From Populus alba (lineage: Eukaryota > Streptophyta > Magnoliopsida > Malpighiales > Salicaceae), in NCBI RefSeq assembly GCF_005239225.2, contig NC_133302.1:7688001-7752000 (forward strand): a DNA stretch of 64,000 nt. Reading direction: 5' to 3'. A program made the translations under genes and the position numbers. Positions 35,626 through 46,789 of this stretch are shown here, piece after piece. How positions within the stretch are numbered: the stretch's first letter is position 1; every line of letters begins with the position of its first letter. Below the pieces are notes generated by a model. It made no database searches, was not told the origin of the DNA, and saw nothing but the letters and a program-made list of their open reading frames with translations.

Positions 35626-38600
35626 CTACAGAAGGCCTATTACAGGTGAGTTGCTAAAGACTGGCCTCTCTTTGCTAGGATTTTGCACCCCATTGTGACA
35701 AATGCTTTTCCTTCGAGGCTTTGCCTCTCCAAGCATTGTTATGACATCCCTCATAGATGGTCTGTCCTTAGGCAGCTTCGCGGTGCAGAGGATCGCAATG
35801 CGGAGAACAAGAAGCATCTCTTCCTGCACATCTTTGCAATGTCCAGCTATGCTGTGGTCTAGCGCTTCTTCTAAAGCTCTGTTGTTTCTGATCTTTCTTC
35901 GAACCCATTCAACAACATCAACGGACTCGCCAAATGCAGGGTCTAATGGCATTTTTCCTGTCAGTAGCTCCAAAAGCACAACCCCAAAACTATATATGTC
36001 ACTCTTCTCATCAACCTTCAGAGTGTATCCATATTCTGTCACGAGAAATAAGAACATCAGTAGCAGTCCAGATTATCAACATGCAATTTCAGAGTTTTTC
36101 CAACTCTTGGTCTTGCAACTTTTGTAAAGTAGCATGTGGATGGATGGATATGAGATGATTTGTATAGCAAGCTACTTTGATGAAAGAAAATATATCCATA
36201 ATTTATGGTTCATGCACTGATAGAGAACAATCTATCTGAACATCAATAGACAAGCAACTTACCAGGTGCAATATATCCATAAGAACCAGCCACCATTGAT
36301 ACTGTCTCATTCTTATAAGTCATCATCCTGGCCAATCCGAAATCTGCTATCCTTGCCTCGAGTTTTGAATCAAGCAGTATGTTGTTGGACTTGATATCGC
36401 GGTGGATGACTGGTGGGCGACAATCATGGTGGAGGTAGTTTAGCCCCTGTGCAACTCCTACTGCTACGTTGTACCGCGAGACCCAGTCCACCAACAAATT
36501 TCCAGCTCCTTTACCGTGTAAAGCTGTTCCAAGGTTTCCATTAGGCATGTACTCATAAACCATCAGTACATCTGTTTCTTTATGAATATACCCTAAAAGC
36601 CGAACAATGTTTCTATGTCGAAGCCTCCCTAAGAGATTCACTTCTCTGAATAGATCATCGCCGTTCTCAATGTCTCTTTCTGTTCTCCAAAGCTTCTTCA
36701 CTGCTACAGTCGCATGTGGCCGGTAAGCCTCAGCCTTGTACACAATGCCAGTCCCTCCGATGCCGATGATATTTGATTCCATAATGCAAGCTATGATATC
36801 ACTACTAGTGAAACTGATTCGCTGGAAAGCTACTAATGTCCATGGCCATTCCTTGTTGCTATTGTTAAACCAATCATAAAAGAAACTGTTGTACAAATAC
36901 CATCTTTTATATATCAATCTCCCAGTAAAAAATGCGATTCCAAGAGATAAGATGATTGAGATTCCGACGATGAATCCAATAATAACGTGCTTGACGCGCA
37001 AATTCTGCTGTTGTTTTGATGCAGACGAAGCAGGAGAGCAGGGTGGAAGTATGCCACCACAAAGACCAGCATTGCCAACAAGATCATGAGGATTTATGGT
37101 CGTCAACATTCCGTTGGAGGGAACCGGACCCTCAAGCTTATTGAATGATAAGTTTAACGTTTCTAAGGCTGGTGAGTTCCCAAAGTTCTCCGGGATCCGA
37201 CCGACCAGAGAATTGTTGGACAGGTCAAGAATGGCTAATGTTGGCATTGTTGAGATTGCTTTTGGGATCTCCCCAGTAAATTGATTGTTTTGCAAGTTTA
37301 GATTCACCAGCTTTTCACATGAAGCAATGCTCTGTGGGATTTTTCCAGATAAATGGTTGCTTGAAAGGTCAAGAAGTGTAAGTGATGGACAATCTTGGAA
37401 TTGGTTTGGGATTTGTCCTTCCAAGTTGTTGTTGGAGGCCATGAATATCTGAAGGCTAGGAATGGATAAAATGTTATATGGGAGAGATGACTGAAGGTGG
37501 TTTCCAGAGACATCAATGAACGAAAGTGATGTAGACAAACCAATGTTATCTGGTATTTGGCCAGTTAGATTGTTGTTAGCTAATTCCAGCCTTTGAAGCA
37601 TTGGAAGACTTCCAAGACCAACTGGAATTGTCCCGGAAATAAGATTATTTTGCATGCGAACACGGACTAATGACTCACAGGTTGAGAGACTCATAGGGAT
37701 TGGGCCAGAGAAGGAGTTGTTGAAGAGGATGAGTTTAGTGAGATTGCCAGAATGACACAAACCTGGTGGAATCTCACCTGACAATGAATTTGATGACACA
37801 TCTAACCATTGCAAGGGGGATTTCTGTCCAAGATTCTCAGGCAAAGGACCTGTCAGAAAATTCTTCCATAGCTCAAGCACCTCAAGTTTGGTTAGCTCAC
37901 CAAGCTTAGTAGGAATTGTACCCTTAAGTTGATTGCGCATCAAATTCAGGAGCTGCAAATTCTTCAGTTCTGCTAACTCCACTGGGATCTCCCCTGAAAT
38001 CTGATTGTCAGAAAGATCCAGGAACAGTAGCGACGTTGCATCACCAAGTTCTGGTGGAATCTTTCCTGTGAAATTGTTCTTGTACAGATAAACTGTTGTC
38101 AGTTGCTTTAGCCTACCCAACTCAGCTGGAATCTGACCACTGAGGCTGCCAACTGCCAAGTCAAGATACCGAAGATTGGTGAGGTTCCCAATCTCTCCTG
38201 GGATTTCACCTTCGAACTCATTGTACCCAAGAATGATGGTCTCTAGAGAAGCAAGCTGCCCTATCTCTCTTGGAATCCTTCCAGTCAGATTATTACCAGA
38301 AAGGCCAAGAAACTTCAATTTCTGCAGATTCTTGAAAGAACCAGGAATTGAGCCTTCAAAGAAGCTCCCTCGAAAATCTAAATTTTCGAGAGATGTTGCA
38401 TTTCCAAGATCTTCAGGAAGATAACCTGAGAAGTTGTTGCTGGATGCATTTACTGAAGTCAATCCTGAAGCCATTCCAAGACCAGTGGGGAAGCTGCCAA
38501 CGAAGTTGTTCTGACTTACATCAATTGTCTTCAATGATGTTAGAGTTCCTAGTGCTTTTGGCAATGAAGAATCAAACCCATTACAAGAGATGTTGAGAAA

Positions 38601-38909
38601 AGAAAGACTATGCAAATCTTGAATATGATCCGATACATTGCCACTGAGATTCATATCGGAAAGGTCAAGCCTCTCCACAAACCCGTTGGAGTTGCACCAT
38701 ATTCCAGTCCAGTTACAATGGGGTGACTGATTCTCAGCTGCATTTCTTGGCATTCTCCAACCCTCAAGTTGATCTGAAGGATCAACCAGGCTAGATCTGA
38801 TTAACAACAAAGTTGACAATTCTTCATACTGTTGTACACTTTGATCTCCCTCAACAAAAACAACAGAAATACCAATGCAACAGAAGAAGAACAGCAGAAG
38901 GGTTTGCAT
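35626..38909 (-). CDS. LRR receptor-like kinase of the MIK1/PXL2 type
   Basis: A plasma-membrane peptide-receptor kinase of LRR subfamily XI. Two exons, 38909-36263 and 36035-35626, join in frame at GYIAP-EYGYTL to give 1018 residues. I chose the ATG at 38909 ([20 protein letters not shown]) because it starts directly with a signal peptide; an upstream ATG at 38975 adds 22 basic residues. Then come the N-cap ([12 protein letters not shown]), about 20 LRRs, a membrane helix near 640-662, and a kinase from about 713 with [28 protein letters not shown] (RD type) and DFG. It ends VIGLL, as in Arabidopsis MIK1/PXL2 (remembered ...VNGLL). In Arabidopsis, MIK1 acts with MDIS1 in pollen-tube attraction and the PXL group is related to the CLE41/44 receptor PXY. 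Which role applies here is not visible. The kinase motifs are intact. Confidence 0.92.
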
Positions 38910-40640
38910 CTTCTTGTTCTTTCGAGTTTGTTTCCTTCTAGTGGTGTGACATTTCTGGCTCTGAGGAACAGACAAAGAGGGTGGCGAGAGGATGTTATGC
39001 GAGAGTGGAAGAAGTTAACTAGCCAGCCAGCATGCTATAATTAATAAACATTGAGCATTAGTTTAATGTGTTACGTGGGTTCTTGGGATCTGAACCAGCT
39101 AATTATCTGTACTTAATGACTGTAAAGGCTTGGAATTATTGGAAATCAACCAGACAGCAAAACATGGAAATGATTATTCTCTGATACTTGATTTTATTAT
39201 TGATTGATCCCATGGTCAACTCAACTGGTAATAATCTAGTAATGATGATTTGTTTTTTTTTTGTTTTTTTTTGGTGGACATTTAATTGAAACTGAATCTG
39301 TACTTTCTCTTCTGTTAATCCCAGGATGATATATTAAAAGTATGATTGTTACACTTGATTAGGGGTTTGACAAGAAAATAAAAAAAGTTGTTAACTCCTG
39401 GGTCGCTCAATGGGTCAATCAATCTAAACTAATTATTTATTTTATTAAAATAATATTGTTTTTTTTTTAAAATTTGATTTTTAATATTAATCAAATCAAA
39501 TTTAAATTAAATTTAACAGAGTTAATAGAATTCATAATTAAATTAATGTCAGTTAATTTAAATTAAAACCCAAATCATGATAAATAAGATTGCAATTTAT
39601 GTTACCTTGAACTAGTTTACTTATCATGATTATTACTAATGAAGGTGATTATGGTAAGCATTTCACTGTTTATCCCTCAAAGGACAACGAGCCCACTCCC
39701 TTTATCTAGGCACAATGCCACATTTCCCACTCCCCTTCGATATTTTTCCAAGACTTCCCACCTCTTGCTGAGTTTTGAAATAAGATTTAACCATATATAT
39801 AGTTCAGTATTAATTAAGATTTGTGAACTAAAACTTTACCTAGATGAGTTTTAATTTGAATAAAAAAAATATTTATTTGTCAAATTTAGCTTACTCGATG
39901 AGATAACCATTGAATTGATTGACCCCAATAAATTTAGTTCAAACTCGGCGTCCAATCAATACTAATAAAAGTTTTTTTAAAAAAAATTAAATGATATTAT
40001 TTTAATAAAAATAATAATTAAAACGATAAAATTTTTAGAAATGTACGGTATAATTGTATTGCAAACTCTCACTTACCCATATAGTTTAATATTAATTAAG
40101 ATTTGTGAACTAAAACTTTACCTATATAAGTTTTAATATATTTGAATAAAAATATATTAACTTGATTAAATGTAGCTGACTCGATGAGTTAACTCATGAG
40201 TGAATTAACCCTGTCAAATTTAGCTTAAACCTGATCAGAATCCAACATGAATAAAAACTTTTTTTAAAAAAAATAAATTGATATTATTTTAGTTAAAAAA
40301 TAATTAATTAAAATTATTCACCCGATAACTCAAAACCTTTTTTCCGAGCTAGAACCACAAGTAAAGTTGGTTAGTCATGCATCATTACAGAATAAAAACA
40401 AATATTAAAATAATATTTTAATAATGCTAAATGTTGACCTAATCAGGATTTATCTGGTACAGGAGAATCTCCCCCATGTTACAATGTTGAGAGAAAAAAC
40501 AAAGAAGAAAAAGTAAAACCCTAGACAGCTTGGAACTTTGTATCTGTGTGAGAGGAAGATGGTGGGTCTCATGGGGTTGCAAAAGTGACAGGCTTAACAA
40601 TCATTGTCTTCGCCTACCAGATGCTGTCCTTACCAAAACA
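38910..40640. other. Upstream region of the receptor kinase and AT-rich spacer
   Basis: The first ~150 bases upstream of the kinase ATG probably hold its leader. The remainder is AT-rich with a tandem duplication (listed separately) and no gene-like ORF. Confidence 0.4.
39795..40330. repeat. Two-copy direct repeat, ~285-bp period
   Basis: Unit one starts with 'attaattaagatttgtgaactaaaactttacct' near 39809 and unit two repeats it near 40092. Both continue through 'ctcgatgag.taac' and 'caatcaatactaataaaag / caacatgaataaaaac' into poly-A/T. Identity is moderate. No coding sequence. Confidence 0.55.
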
Positions 40641-40985
40641 TAACTGCAGCACTGTGTTTCTAAGTTTGCACATGCGCTCAGCTGGCTCTTGGAATTTATT
40701 ACAGGTTTAAAATATAACAGCCAATGTGTTCTTAAGAAGACACAGATGTTTGTGCATTTAAAAGGTAATAAGAGCTCAAAACCCCATAAAACATGGTGGA
40801 GAAGCTGGAGGCCATGTGCTCAGGGCAGCTTCCTCCGGGAAGAACAGCAAGCACCATTATTACTGGCATGGGACATTCTCGCATTACCTTAGAAGCATAA
40901 CCATATTGATTGATCTTTTGCAATATATTTTTGTCCATTTTAGAATCAATCAGAGGGTGCAAAGATTAGGTGCCACACATGGCTT
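40641..40985. other. Higher-complexity island of unknown nature
   Basis: Between AT-rich repeats lies ~350 bp of balanced composition with open frames on both strands (minus 40962-40732, 76 codons; plus 40689-40892). None has a domain I recognise. A short hairpin, gaagctg..cagcttc, occurs at 40801-40831. It could be a non-coding RNA, a small gene or a decayed exon. Confidence 0.25.
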
Positions 40986-40989
40986 TATG

Positions 40990-41180
40990 CTAAAGACACC
41001 ATTGTTTGGTACAATCTTCTTTTAAAAAGTATATTTTACTTGAAAATTTATTAAAATATTTTTTATTTTATTTTTACTATTAATATATTAAAATTGTTAG
41101 AAAATACTAAAAAAATATTACTTTAATGTTTTTTTTAAATAAAATTCACTTTAAAATACATTACTACATTCTTAAACATT
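40990..41180. repeat. AT-rich MITE-like repeat
   Basis: Starts 'ccattgtttggtacaatctt' and ends 'aaaatacattactacattcttaaacattc', with 'ttactattaatatattaaaattgtta' in the body. Same family as 5739-5912, poorly preserved. Confidence 0.4.
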
Positions 41181-41467
41181 CAATGTCTTTATCAGAGGAA
41201 AAATTGGTCCCTAGCCAAGAACAAATAGAAGAAAAGGAATCATTGGAGTTGATGGAATTTCGAATTATGCAGGAGTGCATATATTAAAAGTAGTTAGGTG
41301 GACTTTTAGGGCTTGTTTGATTTTGATATTGATTATTCTGTTGATGAGGTCAAAAGTGTTAAGGTTTTTGAAGCAAATTCTTTCTTCTTCTTCTTCTTTC
41401 CTAAAAAATGAAACTTTTTGATGATTTTATGAGATAAAGTGTGTGTTTAGTATTGTGGTAGAATGTG

Positions 41468-42004
41468 TGTTTTTGAAAGTGTTTTTTTTTTTTCAAATAA
41501 ATTAAAAAAATTCAAAATGTGAATTTGAAAAGAAAGATTAATTTAACAAAAGGGTTCAAAAAAATAAAAAAGAATTAAAAGAATAAGGATCAAAAATTTA
41601 AATAAAAAATAAAAACAAGTTTTTGATTGAAGGGTGAAATTAAAAAGAAAAATCAATTTACCAAAAAAAAACAAAAAAATAATCAAAAGAATAAAGACCA
41701 AATTGAAAAATAACCACATATCCCAAATTAGGATTGAATGATGAAATTAAAAATAAATTAAAATGTGCTTTTAAAAGTGTTTTTCTTAAATAAGTTTGAA
41801 AAATACAAAATATGAATTTGAAATGAAAGATCAATTTAACAAAAGGGTCCAAAAAAAAAAAACAATCAAAAGAATAAGAATCACAATGAAATAAAAAGTA
41901 AAAACAAGTTTTTGATTGAAGGGTAAAATTAAAAAGAAAAATCAAATAAAAAAATAACCATATATCCCAAATTAAGATTAAATGATGAAATTGAAAACAA
42001 TTAA
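41468..42004. repeat. Tandem duplication of an A-rich unit (240-295 bp)
   Basis: Copy one runs about 41468-41762 and copy two about 41763-42004. Shared words include 'gaaagatcaatttaacaaaagggt', 'aaacaagtttttgattgaagggt' and 'atatcccaaatta'. The last ends in 'gaatgatgaaattaaaaa'-type sequence in both copies. Long ORFs across it on the minus strand are composition artefacts. Confidence 0.65.
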
Positions 42005-44004
42005 AATTTTACAAAAGCATCAATAGCAAAAATTAAAAATTAAAAGAACAAAGACCAAAGTGAAAATCCATATAAATCACAAGACAACTCTAAAATTTTG
42101 CATGGGCAGCACAAATTTCAAGGGGAGAAGAGAGAAAAGAAAAAAAACAAAATTATTGCCAGCAACAAATTGTGCCACCACCAACAATAGGCACCACCCC
42201 AAAAGGAAGGACATCATGACACTTTCAAAGACACAGTAAAGGAGGATTGGGGCTACTAGGAGGCTGTGCACGTATTGTCCAAATGACACGAGCGACCAAC
42301 ATACAAATGTATATGAAAACAACTTTTTGTTTGCATTTTTTTTATATATTTAGTCTAATACAAATCGCTCCCCAAATGATATGATAATAAGAAAAAAACC
42401 ATTTCAAAAAGATAAAAAAGCTCGTGGACACAAGGTTTTTTTTTTTTTTTTCTTTTAAGGACATTTTGGTCATTTTATTGTGCCTTTTGTTTTATAATAT
42501 TTGTTCAAAGACCAATTTTCATCACAATTAACTTGATAATAACAAATAAATAATTTTGAAAATACAAAATAGCCCTTGATGCAAGTTTTTAATTTTTTTT
42601 TTTTTTACAAGAGTATTTTGATTGCTTCACTCTGCTTTTAAAATGGAAAAAAAACTTGTTTGTTCTTGATCAATTCGATAATAATTAATGATCTTTGTGA
42701 AAATTTAATGCTTATAAGAGCCTATTTTATTTTTTTTAGTGGAAAGCCAAAACTATTAAAACCAAATTACAATGTGTTTTTTTTAGCAATATTATTTTTG
42801 GTTGATAATTACTATAAAAGAGGGGTTCGTTTGGTATTTCTTCTTTTATTAGAATGTTAAAAAACATTATTTTTAGAGAAGCAACTTTTAATATTTATTT
42901 CATAAACCCTGCCCACAAATATATATAAAAAATAGGATTTCAAAAGTATAAGTATATAAATAAAAATAATCTAAAAAAAAAATACTCTTTTTTCAATCAT
43001 ATCACAGTTCCAAATAGAGAGTCCACCCATATATCAAAGAGCATCTATAATTGGTTATTTCAAAGATATTGGATATCGAAATGGTGAATATCTTAGTCAT
43101 CTTCAATATATATATATATATATAACAATGATTGAGGGATTATGAGATGGTTTAAGAGTACAGAGGATTAGAATGGGCTAATGGGCTTTAGCACATACCT
43201 TAATGGGTCTCAATGTCAAAGCTTGATTTGACATTCTGCCATACAAAAAAATAGTATTTGTGTTAATAGATTTGTTTTGAAGAAAAGTTTTGTGAAGATG
43301 GTTTTTTTTTCTTCATATAATCATGTTGAAAAAATATTGATTAATTTCTGTTTATTTTTTTATTTATATTCTAAGTGACTAGAGGCTATTTGTGAGTGTT
43401 TATTGATCAAAATAAATTTAAAATGAGTTTCTAAATTAAAAAAAAAAACCTTGAATTTTACAGTGACTGAAAAACCATGCTGCAAGTGATCTGTTGCTTG
43501 TTTAAAGAAAAAATAGAGCGAACTCTTGCCAAAAACAAATTAAAAAAATTTGCCAGGCTCGAGGGCCCTAACTTCCAGGCCTGCTCATCGATGACAAGCT
43601 AGGCACATGAACCTAGCATACCACACCCATCATTGCCTAGCTTCTTGTGTTTATTTTTTCTTTATATTATTTTTTATATTTAAATATTAATTAATGCCCT
43701 TGCTTTTATTTATTTTTAAATATTTTTCTGAATTTTATTTTTAAATATTAATTTTTTTAAATAATACTTTTTAGTTTAATAATACTTGGAAGGGATTAGT
43801 ATAATCTGTTTTCAATTTTTTATATTTTATATTTCATATAAATTAGATGTATTTGTATGACTCATTTGAAAAAAATGAAAATCTTTTGTATTTAGTAACA
43901 ATAATCAGCCCCCACAATAAATAGATAAGAACAACAACCAGTGTTAAACATTTCATGTGTATCTCTCGTTTTTTTTTTTTTTTACTAGAAATCGTCATGA
44001 TTTT
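42005..44004. other. AT-rich spacer, no gene seen
   Basis: Poly-A/T tracts, a short (TA)n near 43110-43124, and a small GC-richer patch near 43550-43640. No supported gene. Confidence 0.5.
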
Positions 44005-44460
44005 CCATTTATTTTCTTTTGAAATCATTCCATTTAAAGTCATAATCCTCCCATTGAATAGAAAAAAAAGGAATGATATTTTTTTTTTGGTATAATTTAC
44101 TATATAAATTATAACGTTTTTTTATTTTTAACTTTTAGGTATTGTTTAGTTATTATCTCGAGACATAAATAATAAATGCAATAAAGATAGAAAAAAAATA
44201 TTTTTACCTATGCTTTATATTTTAAAATGAAAGAAATTCACTTTAAAATATGATAAATTTATTTTATATTTTTATATCTATTTTCCATCCAAATAAATTT
44301 ATATCTCTTTTATTAAGAGAAATTTACCAAACACAACCTTAAGCACTCTTCTATTTAGGCCTTTCCTTCCTTATGCAGCTGGGACCTAAGCCTTTTTTAC
44401 ATTTGAGTCCAAGAATTGATGATATGAAATTTCCGATTACAACTCTCCTGAACGGACAGT

Positions 44461-44582
44461 TTGGTCAAACCAAATTTACAACGGTTCTTTAAGAAAAAGT
44501 AGCCGTTGCAAACAAAACCCTAGGGTTTAGTCTCTGTTCGTTCTTCATCTTAGAAAAGCCGCATTCTAAAAACTATATAAAG
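44461..44582 (+). promoter_or_regulatory. CDC20 copy A promoter: MSA-like elements, telo-box, TATA box
   Basis: Two AACGG cores in opposite orientation (44480-44484, and CCGTT at 44503-44507) match the core of mitosis-specific activator (MSA) elements bound by MYB3R factors in G2/M genes. An AAACCCTA telo-box-like motif lies in the palindrome aaaaccctagggttta (44514-44529). A TATA box, tatataaag, is at 44574-44582. The ATG is at 44835. MSA control of CDC20 is known in plants; use of these sites here is inference. Confidence 0.6.
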
Positions 44583-44834
44583 CTATCAATTTCCTCCGAA
44601 AAATCCCAATCAAATCAAATCAAATACTCTGTAAAGATCAAGAACACATCGCCTAGACCCTCTCTTCCTCTTCTCTTTCTCTGCCTTTCTCCTTCTTTCT
44701 TATTAATTGCGTTTCTTAATTTGATCTCTAACATTCCCGTTTTGCAGAAGGCAAAATCTTGTAGGGTTTCTTTATTTCTGGTTTTTTTTTTCCCTATCTA
44801 TCTGTATATTATTTGTTTTTGGCTGTTGTTCGTT

Positions 44835-46486
44835 ATGGATGCAGGATCTATGAACACTTCTTCGAGCTTGAAAGCACAATCTCGTTTCCCTCTTCAACAG
44901 CAGTTTCTTCCAAGAACGAACTCTAAAGAAAACGTAAGATTTTGATTTGGTTTTCTTGATGATATCTGATAATGATGTAATAACGAATTGTGTTCTTATC
45001 AGTTGTTATTGTAATATGATTCTTGCAACAGTTGGATAGATTTATACCAAACAGGTCAGCCATGGATATGGATTATGCCCGTTTCATGCTAACAGAAGGG
45101 AGAAAAGGAAAAGAGAACCCAGCAGTGAGCTCGCCGTCAAGAGAGGCTTACAGGAAGCAACTTGCCGATTCCTTGAACATGAACCGAACTCGAATTCTAG
45201 CTTTCAAGAACAAGCCTCCTGCACCTGTTGAGTTCATGCCCCAAGACCACTCTCATCACCACCACCAGCCCAAAACCGCCAAGCCTCGCCGACATATTCC
45301 TCAGACTTCTGAGAGGACATTGGATGCACCGGATCTTGTGGATGATTTCTACCTCAACTTATTGGATTGGGGCAGCAGCAATGTTTTAGCGATAGCTCTT
45401 GGAAGCACTGTTTATTTGTGGGATGCTTCAGACGGTTCCACCTCAGAATTGGTCACGGTTGATGATGAAGATGGACCCGTTACCAGTGTCAATTGGGCTC
45501 CTGATGGACGCCATATTGCCATAGGCTTGAACAATTCTCATGTACAGTTATGGGATTCTGCTTCCAATAGACAGGTAATATATAAGCCCATACCTCTTTT
45601 GATGTTGTCCTTCTTTGGTAAAGTTTCTCTTGTTACTGTTTGCTTATAGTATTTGTTTTGGTGATCTCCCTACAGCTAAGAACATTGAAAGGAGGCCACA
45701 GATCGCGAGTTGGGTCAATGGCATGGAACAATCACATCCTGACAACAGGGGGAATGGATGGTCAAATCATTAACAATGACGTGAGAATTAGATCACACAT
45801 TGTTGAGACTTACAGAGGGCACACACAGGAGGTTTGTGGGCTTAAATGGTCCGCTTCAGGTCAACAATTAGCGAGTGGAGGCAATGATAATCTGATTCAT
45901 ATATGGGATAGATCTACAGCATTATCAAACTCAGCAACACAGTGGCTTCACAGGCTTGAGGACCATACTTCAGCAGTGAAAGCCCTGGCATGGTGTCCTT
46001 TCCAAGGGAATTTGCTAGCCTCTGGAGGAGGTGGAGGAGATAAGAGTATTAAGTTTTGGAATACACATACAGGTGCCTGCTTGAACTCGATTGATACCGG
46101 ATCTCAGGTTTGTTCTCTTTTGTGGAACAAGAATGAAAGGGAACTACTTAGCTCTCATGGTTTTACTCAGAATCAACTCACTGTTTGGAAATATCCATCA
46201 ATGGTGAAAATGGCAGAGCTCACTGGCCATACTTCTAGAGTCCTTTACATGGCTCAGGTAATAATTTGAGAACCGAAATTGATTCTCTTAATAATTTTTA
46301 TTTCAAGCTTTAATTTATTAACTTTGTGCCATTCTCCTACAGAGCCCGGATGGTTGCACAGTGGCAACAGCAGCAGGGGATGAAACACTCAGGTTCTGGA
46401 ATGTTTTTGGAGTTCCTGAAATTGCTGCTAAGGCCGCTGCTAAAGCAAATCCAGAGCCATTTTCTCACTTGAATCGCATTCGCTGA
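44835..46486 (+). CDS. CDC20: CDC20 (APC/C activator), copy A
   Basis: A WD40 activator and substrate receptor of the anaphase-promoting complex, and target of the spindle checkpoint. Four exons, 44835-44933, 45032-45574, 45676-46257 and 46343-46486, all GT/AG and all in phase 0, give 455 residues. The C-box is DRFIPNR (35-41), a KEN motif is at 60-62, the Mad2-interacting motif is [10 protein letters not shown] (87-96), seven WD repeats follow from about 130, and the C-terminal IR tail (HLNRIR) docks on the APC/C. All key motifs are intact. Intron 2 is only 101 bases and is read through by an open frame, which is why the frame appears to restart at 45640. The gene differs from copy B (53657-55308) at three residues: Ala72Ser, Asp79Glu and Phe101Leu. 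Array repeats begin about 300 bases after the stop. Confidence 0.96.
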
Positions 46487-46789
46487 TTCTGAAATCAAAA
46501 CAGAAAACCAAGCTGTCTCCTGTGTGCATATGTTTGACCAGACCGACCACTTCCTGGGTAGATACATTTTCAATCCAGCTTGTTTCTGAAATTTGTCTGA
46601 TCTTAGTATATAAATTAGAAATGAAGCCACAGATATCTCAAAACTCCTGCCTTCTGTCGAGGTTACAGGGAAAACAACAACTTGTTGTCAGGAGGGATAG
46701 CGCAATCATTTGGCTCGACATTTCATCATCCTGGACACCCTTCTCTCCGATTAATGTACAAATTAAGGAATGGTTTCGAAGGGGGTTTG

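Noticed and set aside
40793..40815. Resemblance to miR164 (tggagaagctggaggccatgtgc)
   Set aside because: The first nine bases match the remembered mature sequence but the rest does not align without gaps, and no long hairpin partner is present.
41658..42322. Minus-strand Phe-rich ORFs (95 and 81 codons)
   Set aside because: Low-complexity translation of an A-rich tandem repeat, no domain, not supported as genes.
45640..46269. Separate 209-codon WD40 gene (and its twin at 54462-55091)
   Set aside because: These open frames are exon 3 of CDC20 read together with the end of the short intron 2. GT/AG sites join them in frame to the rest of the gene.
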